64,000 bases of DNA from Liolophura sinensis (Eukaryota; Mollusca; Polyplacophora; Chitonida; Chitonidae). The stretch is from contig NC_088306.1 in NCBI RefSeq assembly GCF_032854445.1, positions 3,530,373-3,594,372 on the forward strand, in the 5' to 3' direction. Of the stretch, positions 21,028 to 31,865 are shown in pieces. A model generated the notes under the pieces. It was not told the DNA's origin and did no database searches. It was given only the letters and a program-made list of their open reading frames with translations. Both the position numbers and the translations under genes were made by a program. Position 1 is the first letter of the stretch. The number at the start of each line of letters is the position of its first letter.

Positions 21028-21105
21028 ATACTCTCGTGAATAATCTGGAGTACGGCGTAAAACACCAATCAAATATGTAAACACATAAATAAATAAATAA
21101 ATATT
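21028..21105 (+). repeat. SINE tail
   Basis: actctcgtgaataatctggagtacggcgtaaaacaccaatcaaat followed by (aaat)n, the 3' end of the SINE family. It directly abuts the 34-bp array. Confidence 0.85.
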
Positions 21106-22130
21106 TCAAAGTGATATCCATCATCGAATTTGGTATGACTGTATTGCAAACAATGTTTCTACTGTCATTCTTCGATCAGAACCGAAACGGAATCTATTCG
21201 TCGACACAAACATTCATACAGGCCTACCAGCCGTCAACCCAAATCGACTTTCCAGGTCAATAACCACGCGCCAAAGAACTAAGAAAGTGTATTAAGTACA
21301 AAATTGGGACGGAATCCTGCAAAAAATGTTCTAGGCTAATGATTGAAATCAGTATCCTTCTGCAATTTGTCCCATGGGGCGTCCTTCAGTGAAAAATTTC
21401 TGCCAACCTTCTGCATACATTTTCGTTGAATTAAAAGGACTTGTTTTTGTCTGGCCTTATATAAACACATACCCTGTTGTCCCCAAGCAACCTTCTTATG
21501 GCGGCCTTCCGTAAAACATTTCTTCCAACTCTCTGTATACTGTTGTCTTCAACCAATAAAACATCGACAACGTAACAACTGGTCGAATTAAGTGTACCAG
21601 GAGAGTTCTGGAATTTGTCTCGTGGGGCGTCCTTCGGTAACAAATTCCTTCAAGTCTTCTGCATACATATTCGGTGTATTTTAAAGGCTTTTAACTTCTG
21701 CTATATAGATAAAGGCCCACCCTATTGTCTCCTAGCAATAAAACGGCTATTAGTATAGTAATGCACGTTAGGACTGGTGCTGATTACGACGATACGGTTA
21801 GTCCCTCGGGGGTATTCTTATAGCCCATTAAAACCATACGTTCCCTAAATGCATAATGGTGTGTTGGTTGTGCGGGATACACCCTACGGCCCGAGGATCT
21901 ATGTTAGCGTTATAGTCAAAACCATTCATTCTCAGCAGTTTGTTGTCACCCTAATTTAGCATCATACGTTAGAAACTGTGTTCGGTAAGAGGATGTTTTT
22001 CACGCATTATAAATGAGTATGCGGTATAAAAAGATATAAAGGCCTTACAATATTATTGCATTATGAAGCTTGGGGTAAGATAGCCCTGTGACGCATTGGT
22101 GGTATGACAGTCCGGAACTGCTTACAAAAG
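21106..22130. other. Non-coding sequence with a diverged duplicated segment
   Basis: Segments near 21360-21450, 21470-21540 and 21600-21720 are related (ggggcgtccttcggtaac, ttccttcaagtcttctgcatacat, tgtcccc). They look like an old direct repeat of roughly 120-240 bp. No coding evidence. Confidence 0.45.
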
Positions 22131-22132
22131 CC

Positions 22133-22285
22133 TAATAATGGTGAGAGGAAACCGGGCAGAGGCCAGAGGAACCCACAAGAAAGCCATCATGAAGTAGACT
22201 TCAACTTAAAGCAACAGCATTGGCGGCAGCCTCCTGGGTTATTATCCTGCGCTGGCGTGCTACCCCCTCGGGCGCAGAGGCTCCC
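22133..22285 (-). repeat. SINE with tRNA head, central domain shortened
   Basis: taatggtgagaggaaaccgggcagag on the plus strand is the inverse of the central domain. The stretch ending gcattggcggcagcctcctgggttattatcctgcgctggcgtgct corresponds to the inverted tRNA-derived head. Confidence 0.75.
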
Positions 22286-23135
22286 CACCGCTGCTGAAGT
22301 GTTCGACAATAGAGATAAAAAATTATAACCATACAACATCACCGTTATGCGTAGCACAGTTGGAATTTACAGAAAAAAACCCACTACAATCTGACTACAA
22401 TTTACAACCGTTTTTCTCACCATGTATACAATTTATATTATTCCAAATAAAAGCTGTTACACACGCCACCAAAATCACGGTTGCTTGGTTTAATTGATAG
22501 CATGAAAACGATACAGATCACCATAGTTCTTGTAAACTCGCGATCTGTTTATTTCCTTTGCAATAAAACTTGTTGTGTCAATCAATGTTATGGGTAGACC
22601 TTGGAGAAATTCATGCACGACAACCCAGATAGTCTATACGTGTACTCTGTATTGTGACAGCTATGCGAAGCTGCTTTTTTAAAAGGGAACTAACTCTCTT
22701 TTAATTGAGGCGGGAGTGGGGGTGGTAACTCTTGGTTGAGGAGAGCTCTAGACAGAAAATCGACAGGAGGTAACAGCAGGTTTTGTGTTGCTAACTGACC
22801 ACTGTTACTTATGTTACTGTTCGACATTAAAGGTTGTTTGAGAACCAAAGCTCCGTTGATAGATCATAGGAGTGAGCCTACGTGAAGCTTAATCTGCACG
22901 TTGATATTCATTTTTAGAGACAGGGAGCACACGTGAACTATGAATAACATTGAAGAATTGTGCCGCAAGGCCTGTAAAAGACTTTCTCATTGACTACATT
23001 GGTAGGTAACTACTTTAAAGATGTAATTCACAATGCAAAGTGGCAGGTAGGCTATCTGGGGAGTATGGTAAATTGTTTTCTTCAGGTTTTATATCTGGTT
23101 TCATTTACCCATAAAATTGACCAACGCCATGTAAG
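22286..23135. other. Non-coding sequence
   Basis: I recognise no gene, RNA or repeat here. Confidence 0.45.
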
Positions 23136-23139
23136 CGAA

Positions 23140-23470
23140 TGACAGATGACCGCGTTGTAGACTTCTTCACTGGAGCACATCGTGATTCAGTGATTCGGAG
23201 TCGGGATTGAAGAACATATGTTATAGTTACAATGCTAAACCTCAGCGATGACAGAGGGCCATGTTGTTGACAATTTCACTAGTGCACACTGTGACTCAGT
23301 GGTTGGAAGATGACAGAGGGCCATGTAGCAGGCTACTTCACTAGTGCACACCGTGACTCATTGGTTGGGAGATGACAGAGGGCCATGTAGCAGACTACTT
23401 CACTTGAGCAGTCTGGACGGAACAACATACCCCATGGTCACAAGGCTGAATCTCAGCGATAACCATGTTT
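23140..23470. repeat. About 62-bp minisatellite, 3-5 diverged copies
   Basis: Core unit gatgacagagggccatgt, then (t/a)g(t/c)..ac..ttcactagtgcacac, then gtgactcattggttggg. Two central copies are close; outer copies (from about 23140 and to about 23470) are degraded. Confidence 0.8.
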
Positions 23471-23498
23471 TAGACATCTTACTGGTATATGCCGTGAT

Positions 23499-24110
23499 TC
23501 AGTTGTTTGTAGTATTATAGTTCCGTGTAGACAGGCGAAAACAAAGCGGAATGTAGAGAATGCGAGGCACGCTTACATTTAGCACAGTCCAGGCAGTTGT
23601 ATATACACACGGTTTGTTGTTTACTGCTACACAGTAGTGATGTGTCGTCAAGAAGGTAGAAAAAACATCCCAGAACAGATAGCGAGATGACAGCCGAGTT
23701 TTCCAGCAAAACACGAAATGAGTTTTTGATGGATTACACTGATGCGCCCTTCTGGTTTTACGCAGTTTTACGTAGTATATTGCGTCAAAAACGCGTGTAG
23801 TGCAGTGCAGTGCAGTAATAAAAGCACACCGGGGCTCTTCAAAATCGAGTGGATCGGTAACGCTATCGTCAGCTTGTTTTCGAAGACATGCTATTGTGAC
23901 GGCGGGGCGTCGAATAGCAAAGGCAAACTCTTCTGCAAAGGCGTTAGTGCTTGGAGTGTTGACAAGGACGTATACCTCTCTGTGTTGCACCACCATCAAA
24001 GCCTGAGTAGAGTGAACCGAGGTATTACGTATGCGGGGAAACAGCATGTATTCCTACACGCAGTACATAGACGCTCTGACTTAATTTTACGGGATGCGTA
24101 AAGTTCTGCC
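23499..24110 (-). other. Open region at the edge of the Polinton relic
   Basis: A 182-codon minus-strand frame (24047-23499) and a plus-strand frame of 119 codons overlap here. Neither shows a domain I recognise. Base composition changes toward the GC-rich Polinton segment at about 24.5 kb. It could be decayed transposon sequence, but that is only position-based. Confidence 0.25.
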
Positions 24111-24249
24111 GAACGGTGTGAGTACCACTTACCTAGACATCTGACCTGACTGCCACCGACTGTTGTACCATGTCCTTATGTGTTGCCGTGAAGGCGAAAA
24201 AAATACAAGTGAAACACACTGTTTGGGAATTTCATCTCATTCTTTGGCC

Positions 24250-24543
24250 ATTTATTCATAGAATGGGGTTAAAACACATCGAACAGGCAAACAGTTATTA
24301 CCACCAACTGGTTGATTGAGTGATAAAAAACGAGGGCTGGACCCCAAACTTTGGAGTCTATGACATACCACACTTCCTCTTCCCCAACTTTGTACCAGGT
24401 GTGGGGTACTGTATTTCGACCAACCCACATTCTCAGTCATCACTCAAATGCATGGGTTGTGGGAGTAGCGTGGTGAAATGTGCAAAGGTATTGTTGGAGA
24501 AGTAACGAAGCGAGCTGCTACTGGGTAGTGTCACGCAAAACAT
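24250..24543 (-). pseudogene. Polinton-type VTLPS-motif protein, interrupted
   Basis: Minus-strand ATG at 24543 begins MFCVTLPSSSSLRYFSNNT. It continues with F-A-H-F-T-T-L-L-P and, after a stop where a Trp is expected, E-C-G-L-V-E-I-Q-Y-P. The pattern (VTLPS-S-S, N-T-x-x-x-F-T-T, G-L-V-E-I) is the conserved start of an uncharacterised protein common in animal Polintons. Function is unknown. Confidence 0.65.
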
Positions 24544-24556
24544 GTTGCTGGGGTAT

Positions 24557-24870
24557 TTAATAGGGGCTACACTTCAGCGGTGGAACGATGGATGAAGACG
24601 GGCGGGTCGATGCTGTTGTCGCCCCGCTGGTCGGAGTGGTGTGGTGGCAGCGGTGGTAATAGTGGTGGATAGCCGAGACTTGCGGGCAAAGACCGTGGTG
24701 TGGAGGATTTCGCTTGGCCGGGGTGTTGTGTCCCCGTACCCACACACGCCAGCGATCGGTCGCTCGACCGACAATGTTGGGTTGAGTACCAAGTCTAGCG
24801 GGATGTTCATGGCTCTAAGCTGGCATGCGATGTTCTCCCGAACCGAGGGGTTGGAAGTGTTGTCGATCAT
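24557..24870 (-). pseudogene. Unassigned frame within the Polinton relic
   Basis: A 98-codon minus-strand frame starting MIDNTSNPSVRENIACQL lies between the two preceding and following Polinton-type genes, in the same orientation. No domain recognised; probably a disrupted piece of the same element. Confidence 0.35.
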
Positions 24871-25275
24871 GTTACAGTCTTTCCATCAACGATGTGTCCA
24901 CACCGATGAAAGGACATTGTCTGACGAGTTAGAGAAGCAGAGCAGCCCTCCGCCGTAAAGTGTTGGAGACGTTTTCTCAAGTCTCCCTCTCTCTTAAAGG
25001 ACCGGGGGACTTGGCTGAGGGCTGGCTTGTTGGACTTTGGTACTGCCCGGCTTGGTATTGATATTGAAACGCACGGTACCGTTGAAGGGTTGTGGTGATA
25101 ATGCTGTGTTTTCCCATCGTCTGAGAGGGCCGTGTTGCAGGGGATCGATGCCATCTCTGGGTTGAGCGCGTTGAGGGCTTTGACGGTACTGAGCACAGGG
25201 TACGGTGGAGACGGGTGGTGGCTACGTGAGCGTGTCTAAGAGCCGCAGCTCGACCAGTGCCATTTTCTTGGCGTG
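24867..25275 (-). pseudogene. Polinton minor structural-type protein, frameshifted
   Basis: The minus strand first shows K-K-M-A-L-V-E-L-R-L-L-D in one frame. After a shift it reads ALNALNPEMASI followed by ALSDDGKTQHYHHN, and after another shift continues with FQYQY. A conserved Lys-Met-x-Leu-Val start followed by an L-x-x-E-M-x-x-I / L-S-D-x-x-K-x-x-x-Y pattern is known from a small Polinton protein. I infer homology from these patterns only; at least two frameshifts are needed. Confidence 0.5.
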
Positions 25276-25291
25276 CTCCTCGCGTTGGCAT

Positions 25292-25520
25292 TTATGAGGA
25301 CACTGCCTCTATGTCGAGTGTTGAATTGTTGGGCACGCCTTCATCAAATTGAACGTCCGGTAGCGTGGCGTACAACGGCTGCCACTCACCGCAGCACCAG
25401 ACTACATGTGGCGGGGGTGGGTGAATGAGGGCTTGAGCGTGCTCCACCAGCCCTTTAACAAAGACGGACTTTCCACACCTTGTCGGTCCGCTGACGATGC
25501 AGATAAATGGGTGACCCTAA
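25292..25520 (-). pseudogene. Polinton packaging ATPase fragment
   Basis: Minus strand reads ICIVSGPTRCGKSVFVKGLV, a Walker A P-loop (GPTRCGKS). About 25 residues later come VVWCCGEWQPLYATLP and VQFDEGVP, the pattern conserved after the P-loop in Polinton FtsK/HerA-type packaging ATPases. A stop precedes the motif (in G-x-H-P-F context) and TAA ends the frame at 25292. The Walker B region and everything beyond are not recognisable. Confidence 0.75.
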
Positions 25521-25547
25521 TGGCGTACCCTTCGTCTGGAATCTGGC

Positions 25548-26006
25548 TTAAATCGTGTCGTAAGGGTGTGGGCGAGGTACAGTATGTGATGCCAACGTGC
25601 CTGGCAAGGTAGACGGAATGCCCCGCGCCGTGTTAGGCTGAGAAGAGGCGGGTGTGGAAGCGGTGATCGATGCCGAGGTCGTCCCTGTCGTGTTAGGAAG
25701 TGGTTGTCGGTGTCGGTGCCGGGGTTTGGGTGGACTGGAGGTCGTGTCGCACTCGCCGTCAAACGCTGTGTGGGTAGCGGTGTGGACGCTCGGTTCTCGC
25801 CTGGGTTGGTACTCTGAGGTTGACTCTAGATGTCGCTCGGCGGCGGCTGGAGAAAAGCCTCCCAGGTCAGCGGCCAAACGGAGCGCCTTGTTCAACTGAC
25901 CATGCAGAAAATGAATGGCGAATTGGTCTTGGAGGAGTTGAGCGCTGAGTTCTGCGGCCAACCCACCTACTAAGATGTACAGGAGAAGTCCCTGCGCGGA
26001 TGCCAC
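25548..26006 (-). pseudogene. Unassigned Polinton-located frame
   Basis: A 152-codon minus-strand frame with a hydrophobic, Ala/Leu-rich start (LLLYILVGGLAAELSAQLL), then a Ser/Thr/Pro/His-rich low-complexity C-terminal half. It lies between the integrase and the ATPase in the same orientation. Position and composition suggest a minor structural protein, but I do not recognise the family. Confidence 0.35.
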
Positions 26007-26096
26007 AGTGCCATTGTTCTCGTGCAGGCCTCATATTTATGATCCATCCCTTTAGGCAGATCTATGAGAAGTGACAGACGTCCCGTCATCGTCGGA

Positions 26097-27175
26097 GTTA
26101 AATATGTTTGACGTCCGTGGCCGGCACCCAAGAATTGAAGCTGGGTGGATAGCCGACCCACTTCACCAAATACTAGTAGTACAGTTTTCTTCGGCGGTGT
26201 TCCGTCTTTAAGATCTTCTCCACCTGATAAAACTTGTCCGCCGCGGACGTCACCGGTTGCAGTTCGCTCTGCTAAAACGTCTCAGCCAACCGTTCCCCGT
26301 TAAAGTCCTCCAGTGTGTAGACGACTGGCTGACGAGGGTGGGTGAAGAGAACGTGTAACGTTTCCGTGCTCCAAATTTTTGAATTTCCCTTTAACTCTAC
26401 TAATGAGCGGTGAAATTCTGGTACATGTGTTCTTTCAAGGTACGGTTAAACCGTTCTACCACGGAAGCTTTTGGTCTAAAAGTGTAAAAGCACCCTTGTC
26501 CTTTAAAAATGCTTGCAACGATCTGGTCAGGAATTTTTTGCCTTCCTCCGTTTGCAGGTACAACGGTCGAGACCGCGTCTTAAAAATGCCCTGAAACGCC
26601 TCGATCAGACGAGGACCGATTTACGTGCGCAGGGGGACGATCCAAGCGTACTTGGAGAGAACATCGATGCAGGTAAGTAGGTAGCGGCGGTCCTGATTCT
26701 CTGTGCCAAACCCTCCTGTGTCGACCAGGTCCGTCTACCATTTGCTGTCTATACCCCCGACCACGACCCGGTTACCAGCGTAGCCGTGGAGTGTGTACGT
26801 GTCCTGTTGGACTAGCCAAGATTACACTCGCGCCCGACTCACTTTGAGTCCTTTTGGGTGGGCTGCGTAGTACAATGCTTGGAAAGTGACATCGACAGGG
26901 TCTTGGTCTCTGCCCGCAACAGTGCTTTGACCCGCCTTCGCCTCCACCGCCGCTAGTGCTGTCGAGGTGGCTGTTGGTTTGTGGCAGGCATTGTTTCGTG
27001 TCGTCCCTGCGTGTGTGTGAGGGTAGATATAGGTGTAGTCTGGCGGAATGCGCGGCCGAGAGTGAGTTGGCCTACCCGAGACAACGTATTGTTTAGGATT
27101 CGAACCCCGGTATTGCTGGGCCTGGGAGATCGAAATCCACCCACTGGTCCGTTTTGGCGCACCACAGTTTAACAC
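26097..27175 (-). pseudogene. Polinton integrase with C-terminal chromodomain, interrupted
   Basis: Minus strand, reading from about 26900 to 26097. First L-Y-Y-A-A-H-P and W-L-V-Q-Q-D-T-Y-T-L. Then the catalytic core D-L-V-D..(Y-L-L-T-C-I-D-V-L-S-K-Y-A-W), L-Q-T-E-E-G-K-K-F and, after a frameshift, V-V-E-R-F-N-R-T-L-K. The C-terminus gives Y-T-L-E-D-F-N-G-E and a chromodomain-like VEKILK ... LVKWVGYPPSFNSWVPATDV. In retroviral-type integrases of this family the second block usually has Asp where Glu is seen here. In-frame stops occur at several places (for example before SWLVQQ and within the first catalytic block). The N-terminal 27175-26900 part has no recognisable domain. The integrase joins Polinton ends to host DNA; this copy is inactive. 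Confidence 0.82.
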
Positions 27176-27180
27176 TCAAC

Positions 27181-28150
27181 TGTACACGCCGACAAGACAG
27201 TATACTATATTATACTATATTATAGCATACAGAACGCGGACTCAGCGACACATAGTATACCTCGTGGGTTTCCCTCCTCCGCTGCAATCAGACATGTTTT
27301 TAACGTAATATACTACTTACGCATATTTCACAAGGACGGCTGATTGTAGAATGTCTTCGAATTCGTGCAAACTCGATGAAAGATGTGACTTATTTGTTAT
27401 CGCAGTATCTACATTTGTTGCGTTATTGTCAAGATAGATGTCGTACTCAATAATTTTTCAGTCATATGACGACGAAGAAACTCGTAGAATAGAATGCATG
27501 TAATGTGCCTCCTTACTCTAGGACGAATTTCCACCGCTCTTTTATCTAGTGCTGCTTCACTGAAGAACAGCTTACCGAAGGTAAATAAGCCGCCCCGTGC
27601 GAGCCATTATACTGATACGGGTCAACCACTAGTTGCACTATCCCCTTCACGCTGAACGTGGAAATTACAACTTCCTCTTTTAAGGTCTTACAGTACGTTT
27701 CCACGACCATGTTGATGTATTGCATATAGTGCATGGTACAGTTTTATGGCAAAAAATGACAGTGCTAAAATTGTATGTAAATAAAATAGTATCTAAATCT
27801 AAAATGTATTTAAATAAAATAGTTTTAAATTTTGCTAAAAAGTCGGCCTCTCTGCTTTACAGGACTTTTTTTCGGCAAATCCCATTAGTACACCTGCCAC
27901 GTATGCATATATGTGAGCGTAACTAATGCTTTTCTCCACTGAATGACATTTTAAAATTTCCTACGAAACTTGTTTAAAACGGAGACAAAAGAAGTTAATA
28001 ATGCTAGGATGACATTTTACAGAATGTTAGCCCCCCCCCCCACCTTCCCCTCCCCTCTCATATTTAGGACTTTGCGAAATGGTACTTTTGCTTGTGTTCA
28101 GATTTTGTCCATGTTACCCTTCCTAAATTAATGAACCTTTTTCCATGAAA
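27181..28150. other. Mostly non-coding sequence with a short unexplained frame
   Basis: Contains an AT palindromic tract (agtatactatattatactatattatag, 27200-27226) and a run of C at 28030-28041. A 62-codon minus-strand frame at 27734-27546 (with V-V-I-S-T-F-S-V-K-G and Q-L-V-V-D-P) looks protein-like, but I cannot assign it. It may be another decayed piece of the neighbouring Polinton. Confidence 0.35.
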
Positions 28151-28154
28151 CTTA

Positions 28155-28290
28155 TGTCTTCCGTGTATTCAACTTGTGCACGCTTAGGTTTATGCACATA
28201 CGTCTTCCATGCATTCAACTTGTGCACGCTTAGGTTTATGTACATACGTCGTCCATGTAATCAACTTGTGCACGCTTAGGTTTATTTACA
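28155..28290. repeat. 46-bp direct repeat, three copies
   Basis: Unit: cttccatgcattcaacttgt, then gcacgcttaggtttatgtac, then atacgt. Three tandem copies with few substitutions. Confidence 0.85.
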
Positions 28291-29610
28291 ATCGGGTAAT
28301 TATTTTCATAAGTTCTCCTTTTCAGGTACTTGGTGCAATAATAGATTTTCGATTACACTGTATTCCCTTGCTACAATTTTCCATTCAAACTGGATGTACC
28401 AGCAGTGCGAGCTATGTATACCACAATGGCCCACGAAACATTACACACACATGTTAAGTCAAACTAAGCAACATTACTTCCTGTCATTTCTTTTAAGGTT
28501 TCTTAGTTGTGCTTCTTTTCTTTTTGGAAATGTTGTGGGATGGAAGAAGGGTATTTCGGACATCTGGATTGTAATTATTGTTGGGATAGTTATAAATTTA
28601 ATACTTTGAAAAATAATTTTAAAATGTTATAATCTAGCATTATCTTAAGACTAACTCACACTTTTACTGATGTGTTCGTCTTCATAAATGTTAAAGAAAA
28701 CTTGCAAACAATCAAGAATAGGTGTATCGTAACATTTGCCTTTTTAAAAGTGCATGAAGCCAGCTTTCTGATGTCCGTGGAGCAAAATTTTTCGTAACGA
28801 GAATAGTTTCGTTCTGGTACAGAGTCCAAAGCGACATTTAAAAAGTTTTAAAAATAAATGTAGTAAAGTCCAACACTCTTAGCGAACGTTCACCTTTACG
28901 CAGGCTTAGATGGCTATAGGGTTTCCGGTTGTGTAGGGTGCTGGGTCTAATATATGTAACACCCAATAAGGGAAGTAACTCTTACCAGCAGCATTGATAG
29001 CTTAACGGGGGAATATTTCCACAAAAAATGGCACACATTTAAGAGATGGGTCATTTTCAAAGCGTGCATGTCACCCTTGACTAAAGTTAGCCGCCCATAA
29101 ATAGGCTTCCACGTGTCAAGTAGAGGCTATTTATAATGGAAGAGCTAAATTTTTTTGTATCCAGCCATTTCTGCAGTCAAGTCATTCGCTTATAAAGATA
29201 TATATATACAATGTCGATACATAAATGTAAAGCGAACTTTAGTCCATAGAGCTAATGTATACCAAAATGTCACATAAAACTAAAATCACACCAGGGGATG
29301 CTGAATTGAGTCAGTCCTTTATCCGCTCTGTTTTTAGCTTCTCTGTCACATCTATGTAAAATCACCCTCTATGGATCCTTTTTGACATTTCATTGTACAT
29401 GAACGATATATGAGAACTGTTAAGTCATGAATTATACATCGCACACATCTGATACATCACAACTGAAACAAGCAATTCATCTACACTGCACACGTAGTTT
29501 AAGTTGATATCAATCTAAAAAAGAATAGCGAAACAGAATCTTTCTTTAATTTACCCATTTTCTAATCATAAAAAGTCAGATATATTTAAATATATATGTT
29601 TAACACTGGC
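28291..29610. other. AT-rich non-coding sequence
   Basis: No gene or RNA recognised. The word aagggaagtaactctta at about 28970 resembles a short sequence often found at ends of molluscan repeats, but no element boundary is visible. Confidence 0.4.
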
Positions 29611-29617
29611 GTGGCGG

Positions 29618-29719
29618 TGTTTGTTGTGTCACCCTAAATGGGTGAACCTTGTTTTGTACCAAGCCCAATTTAACGAGGTACGAAACAAGGCTCAGCGATA
29701 TCAGGTAACACAACAAACA
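29618..29719. repeat. 102-bp near-palindrome (43-bp arms, 16-bp loop)
   Basis: Left arm 29618-29660 and the complement of right arm 29677-29719 align over their full 43 bp without gaps, 35 of 43 identical by my count. The outer 16 bp (tgtttgttgtgtcacc) and inner 14 bp (ccttgttttgtacc) are nearly perfect, and the middle is diverged. It could be a small MITE or the source of a hairpin RNA. Confidence 0.75.
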
Positions 29720-29747
29720 TCAAGACGAAGGTGTTAAAGTCTATTCT

Positions 29748-29767
29748 GCTCCCCCCCCCCCCCCCCC
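29748..29767. repeat. Poly-C tract
   Basis: A run of about 19 cytosines, an unusual homopolymer in this AT-rich context and prone to polymerase slippage. Confidence 0.9.
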
Positions 29768-29887
29768 AACCCCAAATAAAGAAAAATGTGACAAAAACGG
29801 TACATTTTACGCCGTCGTTCTCTTTCCCTCCCTCCACAGAGGACGTACATTTTAGACCAATCAACAGCAAGCTTATTCCGTTGCAGC

Positions 29888-30020
29888 TGACGTAGATATT
29901 TCAAAGCTGCCTATGTATGACGTCTTGTCTTATTGTTGCGTGACGTAGGAGTGCAAAAGTACACTGTACATGTCTTATGACGTCGTACCGCTGAGCTCAA
30001 ATGTTTCTTTTTTCACGTCA
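29888..30020. promoter_or_regulatory. Cluster of five CRE-like half sites
   Basis: TGACGT occurs at 29888, 29918, 29941 and 29978, and its complement ACGTCA at 30015. Two of these (29918, 29978) extend to TGACGTC. Five in 133 bp is well above chance expectation. The motif is the core of CREB/ATF and bZIP sites. No adjacent gene start is identified. Confidence 0.4.
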
Positions 30021-31364
30021 TGAGGTCTGGGAAAATTAGATAGCTCACCTTCATATCAATCATAAAAGCAAATCTAGCAAGCAATCAAACTCAAATCCCT
30101 TTATTTGTAGACATAAACAGCATGAAATGACATTACTCGGGGAGGTAAATGTACCGGCCGGCGAGTTGCGTGACAAACTCGATGCTGTTTTAAAGGTCAT
30201 CTCCATTTAATATGTATATTTGTACACGGTCCGCAAGCTAACAGCGGGGTAAAGTAGTATGAAACAACTTCCATTTATTTTTTACCTTTAATTTAAAATA
30301 TAAACTCATCAAAAAGCACACAACTAATTAGGCGGCTGCATGCAATATTATTAATTTAAAAAAGTACTTCATTTTACAGTTAAGAAAATTTAAAGCCGTA
30401 TGCTTATGTTTTTGTCTATATAACCTTATGTATAGTATTTGATGAGAACATTACAAATATTTAGGCAGCATTTTTCAAAAAATTATCTAATGGTGTTTTT
30501 TGACTTGTTTTCACAGAAACAAGAAACACAGGCCAGGCAGGAATCCCGTATTGTAGTCCTATTATTATGTAATTATTATTTTTTTAAGAAACTCATCATT
30601 CAGTTATTAAACAATTCAATATATACGCATTGATTCGAACTGAATCGATGTGCACTGGAAGGCAGTATGCCTATCTATTCCGAATAAATGCGAATCGATG
30701 CGAATTAAAATAAAAGCGGATTTGATGTGTCAGTAGCATGCATGTTGTTTTAAAAAAGATCCAATTTTTTTTCAGATCAATACTTCGACGGCAAATATAA
30801 TTTCAAGATTTAGAAATTTAAGATTTAGCATACTTTCAATACTTTCACACATTTAGTTGTCATAGGACTGGAGAATTGTTAAGTAGAGCCTAAGTAGGAC
30901 GTAAATTCAAGTATACATACATTTTATACATTAAAAAAAGTTTTTTAGAAGAAATATGCCGGATTTTACAAATTTACGCATGACTAGTAATTACCCATCC
31001 TGCAAGACTATTTTCTTAGACACGGCGAATAATTTTAAGTCATTTGAATAATTTTAATACTTTTGGAATCTTGACAACCATGCTTTCTCGTTTTCTGAAC
31101 ATTAAAGATGTGTCAGGGAGTTTGTGGTAATATTGTCATGGTATACGCGTATAATGACCAAAACCTCATCGATCTATGGCTGGTCAGCTGCTGCAAAGAC
31201 AACGCCTTTGTCGAACTGTCATGATTAAACTGATTGATTTAGCACAGTGACAATAACACAAGAATATTTAATAAGGCACGTGGGAGGTGCTTCCTGCTTC
31301 ATCAATTCCAAGACATCTAGTTATAGCTTCTGGCTATATATCTTTCATGACTTCACAATTTATT
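30021..31364. other. AT-rich non-coding sequence
   Basis: No gene or known repeat recognised. Confidence 0.45.
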
Positions 31365-31440
31365 TATTTATTTTTTTATTCATTTTTTATTTACTTATTT
31401 ATTTATTTATTTATATCTTTATTTATCTGCTTACTTATTT
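31365..31440. repeat. (TTTA)n microsatellite
   Basis: Interrupted tttattta repeats, probably the tail of an old minus-strand SINE, since the family tail ends in (aaat)n. Confidence 0.8.
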
Positions 31441-31499
31441 TATTCCATTACTGTTTAACACAATGTGATGGCGATGATTGTTTACGGATTCAGCGAGGA

Positions 31500-31865
31500 A
31501 ACTATTTTTATTCCCATTTGTGCTTACAGTCATACAGTTATATTTTCCCATTTTTATTTTCCCATTTGTACTTACAGTTATATAGTTATATTTTCCCATT
31601 TTTATTTTCTCATTTGTACTTACAGTGATGCATTTATATTTTCCCATTTGTACTTACAGTCATACAGTTATATTTTCCCATTTCTTTATTTCCCATTTGT
31701 ACTTACAGCCATACAGTTATATTTTCCGAATTTTATTTTCCCATTTGTACTGACGGTCAGACAGTTACATGTTCCCGTTTGTATATCCCCATTTGTACTT
31801 ACAACCAGACAGTTACATTTTCCCGTTTGTATTTCCCCATTTGTACTTACAGTCAGACAGTTAAG
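31500..31865. repeat. Minisatellite with about 37-49-bp units
   Basis: Units are built from cccatttgtacttacagt(c/t)a(t/g)acagtta and tattttcccatttttattttc. Unit length varies because the second block is present or absent. The plus frame across it is open for about 138 codons, a repeat effect. Confidence 0.85.

Larger units (their letters stand above)
24240..27180 (-). mobile_element. Polinton/Maverick relic (GC-rich, multiply disrupted)
   Basis: A 3-kb minus-strand segment carries, in order, an integrase with C-terminal chromodomain, an unassigned reading frame, a packaging ATPase, a minor structural-type protein and a short N-terminal VTLPSSSS-type protein. This set and its co-linear orientation are characteristic of Polintons. 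DNA polymerase B, major capsid protein, protease and terminal inverted repeats are not found, so it is a fragment of an element normally 15-20 kb long. Every gene has stops or frameshifts. GC content is visibly higher than in flanking DNA. It is described as a dead copy only. Confidence 0.82.

Noticed and set aside
20372..21124. 250-codon Pro/Tyr-rich protein
   Set aside because: Explained by a 34-bp minisatellite without stops in the minus frames, plus SINE tail sequence at its start.
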